Assembly (NCBI GenBank): GCA_012932295.1
Contig: JAAONU010000019.1
Coordinates: 20,097,908-20,161,907, forward strand
Length of the DNA stretch: 64,000 bases
Direction: 5' to 3'
DNA from: Cyclina sinensis
Lineage: Eukaryota > Mollusca > Bivalvia > Venerida > Veneridae
Program-made: the position numbers and the translations under genes
Shown: positions 48,518 to 61,700 of the stretch, piece by piece
How positions within the stretch are numbered: position 1 is the first letter of the stretch
Layout of the letters: the number at the start of each line of letters is the position of its first letter
The notes under the pieces: generated by a model
What the model saw: only the letters and a program-made list of their open reading frames with translations
What the model was told of the DNA's origin: nothing
Databases searched by the model: none

Positions 48518-51500
48518 CTACTTTTTACGCTACTGGCCTACTTCTGAACCTAACATAGACCTATTAGGACAACTATTTTTTAATAACTTTTCAGAATAAT
48601 TGTTTCTCAGGAGTGCCGACAGAGGATATTCTATGATTTTACCTATAATCCTACATTTTACCCTACTGGCCTACTTCTGAACCTAACACAGACCTATCAG
48701 GACAACTATTTTTCAATAACTTTTCACCATAATTGTTTCTCAGGAGTGCCGACAGAGGATATTCTATGATTTTAAATATAAACCTACATTTTACCCTTCT
48801 GGCCCACTTTTGAACCCAACACAGACCTATCAGGACGAATATTTGTTAATAACTTTTCACCATATTTTATTCTCTGGAGTGCCGACAGAGCATATTGTAT
48901 AATTTTTACCCATGAAACTACTTTTTACCCTACTGGCCTACTTTTGAACCTAACACAGACCTATCAGGACAAATATTTGTTAATAACTTTTCACAATAAT
49001 TGTTTCTCTGGAGTGCCGACAGAGGATATTGTATGATTTTACCTATAAACCTACTTTTTACCCTACTGGCCTTCTTCTGAACCTAACATAGACCTATTAG
49101 GACACAAAATTTTTAATAACTTTTCAGAATAATTGTTTCTCAGGAGTGCCGACAGAGGATATTCTATGATTTTACCAATAAACCTACTTTTTACCCTACT
49201 GGCCTACTTCTAAACCGAACACAGACCTATCAGGACAACTATTTTTTAATAACTTTTCAAAATAATTGTTTCTCAGGAGTGCCGACAGAGGATATTCTAC
49301 GATTTTACATATAAACCTACTTTTTACCCTACTGGCCTACTTCTGAACCTAACACAGACCTATCAGGACAAATATTTTGTAATAACTTTTCACCAGAATT
49401 TTTTCTCTGGAGTGCCGACAGAGGATATTGTATGATTTTACCTATGAACCTACTTTTTACCCTACTGGCCTACTTTTGAACCTAACTTAGACCTATCAGG
49501 ACATATATTTGTTAAAAACTTTTCACAATAATTGTTTCTCTGGAGTGCCGACAGAGGATATTGTATGATTTTACCTGTATACCTACTTCTTACCCTACTG
49601 GCCTACTTTTGAACCTAACACAGACCTATCAGGACAAATATTTTTTAACAACTTTTCAGAATAATTCTTTCTCAGGAGTGCCGACAGAGGATATTCAATG
49701 ATTTTACCTATAAACCTACTTTTTACCCTACTGGCCCACTTTTGAACCTAACACAGACCTATCAGGACAAATATTTTTTAACAAATTTTCAGAATATTTG
49801 TTTCTCAGGAGTGCCGACAGAGGATATTCAATGATTTTACCTATAAACCTACTTTTTACCCTACTGGCCCACTTTTGAACTTAACACAGACCTATCAGGA
49901 CAAATATTTGTTAATAACTTTTCACAATAATTGTTTCTCTGGAGTGCCGACAGAGCATATTGTATAATTTTACCTATGAACCTACTTTTTACCCTACTGG
50001 CCTACTATTGAACCTAACACATACCTATCAGGACAAATATTTGTTAATAACTTTTCACAATAATTGTTTCTCTGGAGTGCCGACAGAGGATATTGTATGA
50101 TTTTACCTATAAACCTACTTTTTACCCTACTGGCCTTCTTCTGAACCTAACATAGACCTATTAGGACACAAAATTTTTAATAACTTTTCAGAATAATTGT
50201 TTCTCAGGAGTGCCGACAGAGGATATTCTATGATTTTACCAATAAACCTACTTTTTACCCTACTGGCCTACTTCTAAACCGAACACAGACCTATCAGGAC
50301 AACTATTTTTTAATAACTTTTCAGAATAATTGTTTCTCAGGAGTGCCGACAGAGGATATTCTACGATTTTACATATAAACCTACTTTTTACCCTACTGGC
50401 CTACTTCTGAACCTAACACAGACCTATCAGGACAAATATTTTGTAATAACTTTTCACCAGAATTTTTTCTCTGGAGTGCCGACAGAGGATATTGTATGAT
50501 TTTACCTATGAACCTACTTTTTACCCTACTGGCCTACTTTTGAACCTAACTTAGACCTATCAGGACAAATATTTGTTAATAACTTTTCACAATAATTGTT
50601 TCTCTGGAGTGCCGACAGAGGATATTGTATGATTTTACCTGTATACCTACTTCTTACCCTACTGGCCAACTTTTGAACCTAACATAGACCTATCAGGACA
50701 AATATTTTTTAACAACTTTTCAGAATAATTGTTTCTCAGGAGTGCCGACAGAGGATATTCAATGATTTTACCTATAAACCTACTTTTTACCCTACTGGCC
50801 CACTTTTGAACTTAACACAGACCTATCAGGACAAATATTTGTTAATAACTTTTCACAATAATTGTTTCTCTGGAGTGCCGACAGAGCATATTGTATAATT
50901 TTACCTATGAACCTACTTTTTACCCTACTGGCCTACTATTGAACCTAACACATACCTATCAGGACAAATATTTGTTAATAACTTTTCACAATAATTGTTT
51001 CTCTGGAGTGCCGACAGAGGATATTTTATGATTTTACCTATAAACCTACTTTTTATCCTACTGGCCCACTTTTGAACCTAACACAGACCTATCAGGACAG
51101 ATATTTGTTAATTACTTTTCAGAATAATTGTTTCTCTGGAGTGCCGACAGAGGATATTGTATGATTTTACCTATAAACCTACTTTTTACGCTACTGGCCT
51201 AGTTCTGAACCTAACATAGACCTATTAGGACAACTATTTTTTAATAACTTTTCAGAATAATTGTTTCTCAGGAGTGCCGACAGAGGATATTCTATGATTT
51301 TACCTATAATCCTACATTTTACCCTACTGGCCTACTTCTGAACCTAACACAGACCTATCAGGACAACTATTTTTCAATAACTTTTCACCATAATTGTTTC
51401 TCAGGAGTGCCGACAGAGGATATTCTATGATTTTACATATAAACCTACTTTTTATCCTTCTGGCCCACTTTTGAACCCAACACAGACCTATCAGGACGAA

Positions 51501-52720
51501 TATTTGTTAATAACTTTTCACCATATTTTATTCTCTGGAGTGCCGACAGAGCATATTGTATAATTTTTACCCATGAAACTACTTTTTACCCTACTGGCCT
51601 ACTTTTGAACCTAACACAGACCTATCAGGACAAATATTTGTTAATAACTTTTCACAATAATTGTTTCTCTGGAGTGCCGACAGAGGATATTGTATGATTT
51701 TACCTATAAACCTACTTTTTACCCTACTGGCCTTCTTCTGAACCTAACATAGACCTATTAGGACACAAAATTTTTAATAACTTTTCAGAATAATTGTTTC
51801 TCAGGAGTGCCGACAGAGGATATTCTATGATTTTACCAATAAACCTACTTTTTACCCTACTGGCCTACTTCTAAACCGAAAACAGACCTATCAGGACAAC
51901 TATTTTTTAATAACTTTTCAAAATAATTGTTTCTCAGGAGTGCCGACAGAGGATATTCTACGATTTTACATATAAACCTACTTTTTACCCTACTGGCCTA
52001 CTTCTGAACCTAACACAGACCTATCAGGACAAATATTTTGTAATAACTTTTCACCAGAATTTTTCTCTGGAGTGCCGACAGAGGATATTGTATGATTTTA
52101 CCTATGAACCTACTTTTTACCCTACTGGCCTACTTTTGAACCTAACTTAGACCTATCAGGACAAATATTTGTTAATAACTTTTCACAATAATTGTTTCTC
52201 TGGAGTGCCGACAGAGGATATTGTATGATTTTACCTGTATACCTACTTCTTACCCTACTGGCCAACTTTTGAACCTAACATAGACCTATCAGGACAAATA
52301 TTTTTAACAACTTTTCAGAATATTTGTTTCTCAGGAGTGCCGACAGAGGATATTCAATGATTTTACCTATAAACCTACTTTTTACCCTACTGGCCCACTT
52401 TTGAACTTAACACAGACCTATCAGGACAAATATTTGTTAATAACTTTTCACAATAATTGTTTCTCTGGAGTGCCGACAGAGCATATTGTATAATTTTACC
52501 TATGAACCTACTTTTTACCCTACTGGCCTACTATTGAACCTAACACATACCTATCAGAACAAATATTTGTTAATAACTTTTCACAATAATTGTTTCTCTG
52601 GAGTGCCGACAGAGGATATTTTATGATTTTACCTATAAACCTACTTTTTATCCTACTGGCCCACTTTTGAACCTAACACAGACCTATCAGGACAGATATT
52701 TGTTAATTACTTTTCAGAAT
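48518..52720 (+). repeat. 2,661-bp and 1,064-bp duplications right of the hAT element
   Basis: The variant 'tttttacgctactggcc' (acg instead of acc) occurs at 48,522 and 51,183, offset 2,661 bp, and the following monomers match in order. 'ctattaggacacaaaattt' recurs near 49,093, 50,157 and 51,754. The first two are 1,064 bp apart, which is eight monomers. Confidence 0.75.
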
Positions 52721-55700
52721 AATTGTTTCACTGGAGTGCCGACAGAGGATATTGTTTGATTTTACCTATGAACCTACTTTTTACACTTTTGCCCCACTTT
52801 TGAATCTAATATAGACTTATCAGGACAAATGTTTTGACAAATTTTCAGCATTTGGCGCTATACAGCCTCTAGGATGATTACATACTTCCTGATCCCATGT
52901 GACCCACTTCTGAACATGACCTAGGTATATCAAGAGAAACATTACTTTTAGTGATGATTATTGAGAAAACATGACAAGTAGATGGTGGACATGATTTTCC
53001 TTGATTTGGCGTGGTGACCCAATTTTTAATCTTACTTATTTAACATATATGACACAGTCTCAAACTTATCCTAAATATTATGGACACAAAATTTAATATT
53101 TTCTAAAATTTTCATCTTTGAGTGGAAAATATGGCCTTTTACATTATGAAATTTTTGACCCAAGTTACCAACTTTTGAACATGACCTTTATAAATCAGGA
53201 CAAACATTTTATAACTCTTCCGAATGGTTGTTTCTCTGGAGTGCCGACAGAGGATATTCTATGATTTTACCTATAAACCTACTTTTTACCCTACTGGCCC
53301 ACTTTTGAACCTAACACAGACCTATCAGGACAAATATTTGTTAATAACTTTTCACAATAATTGTTTCTCTGGAGTGCCGATGGAGGATATTGTATGATTT
53401 TTACCTATAACCTACTTTTTACCCTTTTGGCCCACTCTTGAACCTAACATAGAACTATCAGGACAGATGTTTTGACAAATTTTCAGCATTTGGCGCTATA
53501 GAGCCTCTAGGATGATTATATATTTCCTCATCCCCTGTGACCCACTTCTGAGCATGACCTAGATACATCAAGACAAACATTACATTTTGTGATGATTATT
53601 GAGAAGACATGACAAGTAGATGGTTGACATGGTTTTCCTTAATTTGGCTTGGTGGCTCAGTTTCTAATCATCCTAATTTAACCTATATGACTTAGATCCA
53701 AACTTACAATAAATATTATAGACTCAAATATTTTCTAAAATTTTCATCATCTTTAAGAGCAAATATGGCCTTTTACATGGTGACTTTTTTCTGACCAAGG
53801 TAATCAACTTCTGAACATGGCCAATATATATCTTATGACAAGATTTTAATAACTTTTCAGAATGATTGTTTCTCTGGAGTGCCGACAGAGGATATTGTAT
53901 GATTTTACCTGTATACCTACTTCTTACCCTACTGGCCAACTTTTGAACCTAACATAGACCTATCAGGTCAAATATTTTTTAACAACTTTTCAGAATAATT
54001 GTTTCTCAGGAGTGCCGACAGAGGATATTCAATGATTTTACCTATAAACCTACTTTTTACCCAACTGGCCCACTTTTGAACCTAACACAGACCTATCAGG
54101 ACAAATATTTTGTAATAACTTTTCACCATAATTGTTTCTCTGGAGTGCCGACAGAGCATATTGTATAATTTTACCTATGAACCTACTTTTTACCCTACTG
54201 GCCTACTTTTGAACCTAACACAGACCTATCAGGACAAATATTTGTTAATAACTTTTCACAATAATTGTTTCTTTGGAGTGACGACAGAGGATATTGTATG
54301 ATTTTACCTGTATACCTACTTCTTACCCTACTGGCCACCTTTGGAACCTAACATAGACCTATCAGGACAAATATTTTTTAACAACTTTTCAGAATAATTG
54401 TTTCTCAGGAGTGCCGACAGAGGATATTCAATGATTTTACCTATAAACCTACTTTTTACCCTACTGGCCCACTTTTGAACCTAACACAGACCTATCAGGA
54501 CAAATATTTTGTAATAACTTTTCACCATAATTGTTTCTCTGGAGTGCCGACAGAGCATATTGTATAATTTTACCTATGAACCTACTTTTTACTCTACTGG
54601 CCTACTTTTGAACCTAACAGAGACCTATCAGGACAAATATTTGTTAATAACTTTTCACAATAATTGTTTCTCTGGAGTGCCGACAGAGGATATTTTATGA
54701 TTTTACCTATAAACCTACTTTTTATCCTACTGGCCCACTTTTGAACCTAACACAGACCTATCAGGACAGATATTTGTTAATTACTTTTCAGAATAATTGT
54801 TTCACTGGAGTGCCGACAGAGGATATTGTTTGATTTTACCTATGAACCTACTTTTTACACTTTTGCCCCACTTTTGAATCTAATATAGACTTATCAGGAC
54901 AAATGTTTTGACAAATTTTCAGCATTTGGCGCTATACAGCCTCTAGGATGATTACATACTTCCTGATCCCATGTGACCCACTTCTGAACATGACCTAGGT
55001 ATATCAAGAGAAACATTACTTTTAGTGATGATTATTGAGAAAACATGACAAGTAGATGGTGGACATGATTTTCTTTGATTTGGCGTGGTGACCCAATTTT
55101 TAATCTTACTTATTTAACATATATGACACAGTCTCAAACTTATCCTAAATATTATGGACACAAAATTTAATATTTTCTAAAATTTTCATCTTTGAGTGGA
55201 AAATATGGCCTTTTACATTATGAAATTTTTGACCCAAGTTACCAACTTTTGAACATGACCTTTATAAATCAGGACAAACATTTTATAACTCTTCCGAATG
55301 GTTGTTTCTCTGGAGTGCCGACAGAGGATATTCTATGATTTTACCTATAAACCTACTTTTTACCCTACTGGCCCACTTTTGAACCTAACACAGACCTATC
55401 AGGACAAATATTTGTTAATAACTTTTCACAATAATTGTTTCTCTGGAGTGCCGATGGAGGATATTGTATGATTTTACCTATAACCTACTTTTTACCCTTT
55501 TGGCCCACTCTTGAACCTAACATAGAACTATCAGGACAGATGTTTTGACAAATTTTCAGCATTTGGCGCTATAGAGCCTTTAGGATGATTATATATTTCC
55601 TCATCCCCTGTGACCCACTTCTGAGCATGACCTAGATATATCAAGACAAACATTACATTTTGTGATGATTATTGAGAAGACATGACAAGTAGATGGTTGA

Positions 55701-56020
55701 CATGGTTTTCCTTAATTTGGCTTGGTGACTCAGTTTCTAATCATACTAATTTAACCTATATGACTTAGATCCAAACTTACGATAAATATTATAGACACAA
55801 ATATTTTCTAAAATTTTCATCATCTTTAAGGAGCAAATATGGCCTTTTACATGGTGACTTTTTTCTGACCAAGGTAATCAACTTCTGAACATGGCCAATA
55901 TATATCTTATGACAAGATTTTAATAACTTTTCAGAATGATTGTTTCTCTGGAGTGCCGACAGAGGATATTGTATGATTTTACCTGTATACCTACTTCTTA
56001 CCCTACTGGCCAACTTTTGA
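52620..56020 (+). repeat. ~2.07-kb duplication
   Basis: The run from 'gatatttgttaattactttt' through 'tagatggtggacatgatttt' to 'ctgtatacctacttcttacc' occurs twice, at about 52,700-53,940 and 54,770-56,015, with an offset of about 2,071-2,074 bp. Each copy contains two adjacent long blocks about 635 bp apart. The same pair arrangement is seen near 36,147-36,787. Confidence 0.75.
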
Positions 56021-56560
56021 ACCTAACATAGACCTATCAGGTCAAATATTTTTTAACAACTTTTCAGAATAATTGTTTCTCAGGAGTGCCGGCAGAGGAT
56101 ATTCAATGATTTTACCTATAAACCTACTTTTTACCCTACTGGCCCACTTTTGAACCTAACACAGACCTATCATGACAAATATTTTGTAATAACTTTTCAC
56201 CATAATTGTTTCTCTGGAGTGCCGACAGAGCATATTGTATAATTTTACCTATGAACCTACTTTTTACCCTACTGGCCTACTTTTGAACCTAACATAGACC
56301 TATCAGGTCAAATATTTTTTAACAACTTTTCAGAATAATTGTTTCTCAGGAGTGCCGGCAGAGGATATTCAATGATTTTACCTATAAACCTACTTTTTAC
56401 CCTACTGGCCCACTTTTGAACCTAACACAGACCTATCATGACAAATATTTTGTAATAACTTTTCACCATAATTGTTTCTCTGGAGTGCCGACAGAGCATA
56501 TTGTATAATTTTACCTATGAACCTACTTTTTACCCTACTGGCCTACTTTTGAACCTAACA
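56020..56560 (+). repeat. 266-bp dimer duplication
   Basis: The private variants 'gtgccggcagagg' (56,086 and 56,352) and 'cctatcatgacaaat' recur exactly 266 bp apart, which is two monomers. Two variants copied together in adjacent dimers indicate a very recent unequal exchange. Confidence 0.85.
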
Positions 56561-58720
56561 CAGACCTATCAGGACAAATATTTGTTAATAACTTTTCACA
56601 ATAATTGTTTCTCTGGAGTGCCGACAGAGGATATTGTATTATTTTACCTATAAACCTACTTTTTACCCTACTGGCCTTCTTCTGAACCTAACATAGACCT
56701 ATTAGGACAAAAAATTTTTAATAACTTTTCAGAATAATTGTTTCTCAGGAGTGCCGACAGAGGATATTTTATGATTTTACCTATAAACCTACTTTTTACC
56801 CTACTGGCCTACTTTTGAACCTAACACAGACCTATCAGGACAAATATTTGTTAATAACTTTTCACAATGATTGTTTCTCTGGAGTGCCGACAGAGGATAT
56901 TGTATGATTTTACCTGTATACCTACTTCTTACCGTACTGGCCAACTTTTGAACCTAACATAGACCTATCAGGACAAATATTTTTTAACAACTTTTCAGAA
57001 TAATTGTTTCTCAGGAGTGCCGACAGAGGATATTCAATGATTTTACCTATAAACCTACTTTTTACCCTACTGGCCCACTTTTGAACCTAACACAGACCTA
57101 TCAGGACAAATATTTTGTAATAACTTTTCACCATAATTGTTTCTCTGGAGTGCCGACAGAGCATATTGTATAATTTTACCTATGAACCTACTTTTTACCC
57201 TACTGGCCTACTTTTGAACCTAACACAGACCTATCAGGACAAATATTTGTTAATAACTTTTCACAATAATTGTTTCTCTGGAGTGCCGACAGAGGATATT
57301 GTATGGTTTTACCTATAAACCTACTTTATACCCTACTGGCCTACTTCTGAACCTAACATAGACCTATTAGGACAACTATTTTTTAATAACTTTTCAGAAT
57401 CATTGTTTCTCAGGAGTGTCGACAGAGGATATTCTATGATTTTACCTATAAACCTACATTTTACCCTACTGGCCTACTTCTGAACCTAACACAGACCTAT
57501 CAGGACGACTATTTTTCAATAACTTTTCAGAATAATTGTTTCTCAGGAGTGCCGACAGAGGATATTCTATGATTTTACATATAAACCTACTTTTTACCCT
57601 ACTGGCCCACTTTTGAACCTAACACAGACATATCAGGACGAATATTTGTTAATAACTTTTCACCATATTTTTTCTCTGGAGTGCCGACAGAGCATATTGT
57701 ATAATTTTACCCATGAAACTACTTTTTACTCTACTGGCCTACTTTTGAACCTAACACAGACCTATCAGGACAAATATTTGTCAATAACTTTTCACAATAA
57801 TTGTTTCTCTGGAGTGCCGACAGAGGATATTGTATGATTTTACCTATAAACCTACTTTTTACCCTACTGGCTTTCTTCTGAACCTAACATAGACCTATTA
57901 GGACAAAAAAATTTTAATAACTTTTCAGAATAATTGTTTCTCAGTAGTGCCGACAGAGGATATTCTATGATTTTACCTATAAACCTACTTTTTACTCTAC
58001 TGGCCTACTTTTGAACCTAACACAGACCTATCAGGACAAATATTTGTTAATAACTTTTCACAATAATTGTTTCTCTGGAGTGCCGACAGAGGATATTGTA
58101 TGATTTTACCTGTATACCTACTTCTTACCCTACTGGCCAACTTTTGAACCTAACATAGACCTATCAGGACAAATATTTTTTAACATCTTTTCAGAATAAT
58201 CGTTTCTCAGGAGTGCCGACAGAGGATGTTCAATGATTTTACCTATAAACCTACTTTTTACCCTACTGGCCGTCTTTTGAACCTAACACAGACCTATCAG
58301 GACAAATATTTTGTAATAACTTTTCACCATAATTGTTTCTCTGGAGTGCCGACAGAGGATATTGTATAATTTTGCGTATGAACCTACTTTTTACCCTACT
58401 GGCCTACTTTTGAACCTAACACAGACCTATCAGGACAAATATTTGTTAATAACTTTTCACAATAATTGTTTCTCTGGAGTGCCGACAGAGGATATTCTAT
58501 GATTTTACCTATAAACCTACTTTTTATCCTACTGGCCCACTTTTGAACCTAACACAGACCTATCAGGACAGATATATGTTAATAACTTTTCACAATAATT
58601 GTTTCACTGGAGTGCCGACAGAGGATATTGTATGATTTTACCTATGAACCTACTTTTTACACTTTTGCCCCACTTTTGAATCTAATATAGACCTATCAGG
58701 ACAAATGTTTTGACAAATTT

Positions 58721-61700
58721 TCAGCATTTGGCGCTATACAGCCTCTAGGATGATTACATACTTCCTGATCCCATGTGACCCACTTCTGAACATGACCTAG
58801 ATATATGAAGACAAACATTATTTTTTGTGATGATTATTGAGAAAACATGACAAGTAGAAGGTTGACATGGTTTTCCTTGATTTGGCGTGGTGACTCAGTT
58901 TCTAAACTTACTTATTTAACCTTATGACACAGTCTCAAACTTATCCTAAATATTATGGACACAAATATTTTCTAATATTTTCATCATCTTTGGGTAGAAA
59001 ATATGGCCTTTTACATGGTGACCTTTCTGACCCAAATGACCAATTTCTGACCTATCAGGACAAATATTTTGACATATTTTCAGCATTTGGCACTATAAAG
59101 CCTCTAGGATGGTAACAATCTTTTTGATCCCCTGTGACCCACTTCTGAACATGACCTAGATATATCAAGAGAAACATTATTTTTTGTGATGATTATTGAG
59201 AAAACATGACAAGTAGATGGTTGACATGGTTTTCCTTAATCTGTCCTGGTGACTGAGTTTCTAATCTTATAACTTTACCTACATGACCTAGTTCAAACGT
59301 CCTGAACATTACCTCTCTATATCTAGACAAACATTTTGATAACTCTTCAAAATAATTGTTTCTCTGGACTTATAACAAAGAGGTTTTAGTAAGATCTCAC
59401 CCATGGACCTTCTTTTCAGCCCATTGACCCACTTTTAAAGCAACATTACACTTGATCAGGACATTTATTCTGGTTCTAGAGTGTTCTTTTTGTATTATTT
59501 AGCCTGATAAATTTGTTTTCTATCCGTATGACTCAACTATTAACTCATCCTCCTTACAGTCTTTAAAAAAAAGATATTGTATGATTTTACCTATGCACCT
59601 ACTTTTTACACTTTTGGCCCACTTTTGAACTTAACATGGACCTAGCAGGACAAATATTTTAACAAATATTCAGCATTTTGGGGCAGAAAATACAGCCTCT
59701 AGGATGGTGACATTCTTTCTGATCCCTTGTGACCCACATCTGAACATGAACTAGATATATCAAGACAAACATTTTGATATATTTTCAGAATTACTGATTC
59801 ACGGGACTGCCAACAAATAATGTTTATGTATATTTAGACCTTGGGAACTACTTTTTGATCCCCATTTACCCTCCTCTGAACTTAAGCTAAACTTAATCAG
59901 GACAAACATTCTGACAAATTTTCATGATTACAGGGGAGAAATATTGCTTCTATTGTGTAAACAAAGATTTTCTTACTATTTAGCCTGATGACCTTGTCTT
60001 TAACCACATTGACCCAGATTTTAAATGATCTTAAAGATCTTTAAGAGAAACATTCTGATTATATTTTATGATCACTGTATAGAAAATGTAGCCAGTAGAA
60101 AGTTAACAAGTTTTCACTTTCATTTGCCTTGGTCAACTAGGTTCTGTTGCAACATGACCCAATAAATGTATGATTTGACCTGGGGACCTACTGTTTGACA
60201 CCCTTGACTCACTTCTTAACACAACTTAGACTTGATCAAAAGAATTGTTCCAAGAACTGTTCAAGATGGCAATGAAGAAAATATGGCTTCAAGAGTGTAA
60301 ACAATTTTTTTCAATATTTGGGCTGATGACATAGTTATTTATCTGGTGTGACACTGCCTTTAACTCAAAGATTCTCAATACAAACGTTCTGATTATTTTC
60401 CATGCAGACTGTACAGAAAAAAAAGTAGCCACTAGATTAACAAGGTTTTGCTTTGATACGGCCAGGTTACCCTGTTTCTGATCGTTCATGACCCAGTTAA
60501 TAGTTTCTGTTCCAAGAAGACCTATCGTACATGTAGTTTCAAACTGATCTGAAATATCATGAGGATAAACATTCTGACAAATGTTAACATCTCTGGGTAG
60601 AAAATTTGGCCTCTAGCATGGTGACTTGATTTTTTTCTATGTGACCCATTATTTAACATGACCTAGATATATCAAGACAAACATTCTGAAAAAACTGTTT
60701 CTCTAGTGTGCTTACAATCTTTTTTTGCGATTTGACCTTGGGACTTTCTTTTTGGCCCTCATTATCCCATTTCTCACCCTCATCCAGACTTGATCAAAAC
60801 TAAATGTCTGAGTGTAAACAATGTTACTTTTATTATTTGGCATTTTAGCCTAAGTTCTGACCCAGTATGCCCCTACCTTTTACTTTCATGATATGGGCAA
60901 GAATGTGGCCTCTATAGTGTAAACTATATTATTATTATTATACACGATAACCTGCTTGTGACACAAAGTGCTTTGCACTTAGATCCTGAAGACAAACATT
61001 CTGATTACTTTTGCGACGATTATGTGGAAAACCTGACCAATGGATAGTTAACATGGTTTAATTGATTTGGCCTAGTGACTCAGTTTCTGATCCTACTTAC
61101 TTAACCTACATGACCCAGTGTCAAACTTGTCCTAAATATCATGGACACAAACATTTTGACAAGTTATCATCATATCTGCATACAAAAGGACTTTAACATG
61201 GTGACCTTCTTTTTGATACTCTGTACTCCATTTCTGAACTTAACTTGATATGCCCACAACAAACATTCTGAGAAATTTTGATAACGATAGGGAAGAAAAC
61301 ATTGCTTCTAGAGTGTTAGCAATTTTACTTTCTAATTTGACTTGATGTCCTGGTTTTTAACCTCATATGACCCAGTTTTGTTTTATTCTACTGAAAAGTC
61401 CTTATGACAAACATTCTGATTATATTTGTGATGATTGTAAAGAAAATGAGCCCATTAGATTGTTAAGTGTTTTTTTTTCTTTGATTTAGCCTGAAGATTT
61501 AGTTTCTGATCATACAGGGAAGTTAATACTGTCTTATCCTACCAGCTTCAAACTTTTCAAAGATATCATTAAGACAAATATCCTGAGAAAAAATCATCAT
61601 ATCTGGGTAAAATTCATGGCCTCTAGCACGGTGACCTAGTTTTTGATAGCTTGTGAACCACTTTCGAACATGACCGAGATATATCAAGACAAACATTCTG

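Larger units (their letters stand above)
20170..58720 (+). repeat. Homogenised satellite core, 133-bp monomer
   Basis: The monomer runs through 'gagtgccgacagaggatatt', 'gtatgattttacctataaac', 'ctactttttaccctactggc', '(c/t)acttttgaacctaacaca', 'gacctatcaggacaaatatt' and '(t)taataacttttcacaataa'. Adjacent 'ggagtgccga' starts at 28,231/28,364 and 29,103/29,236 are 133 bp apart. Monomers fall into recognisable subtypes: 'ctgtatacctacttcttac', 'gatattcaatg', 'gagcatattgtataa', 'ggccttcttctgaac' with 'ctattagg', and 'gatattctatg'. These recur in similar order, giving higher-order repeats. I estimate roughly two hundred monomers, interspersed with about two dozen longer blocks. Confidence 0.9.

Noticed and set aside
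22437..56013. Recurrent minus-strand frames starting MASRVRSRYTGK as a multicopy gene family
   Set aside because: They are copies of the satellite long block. Ends shift with indels, no purifying pattern is visible, and the composition matches non-coding repeat.
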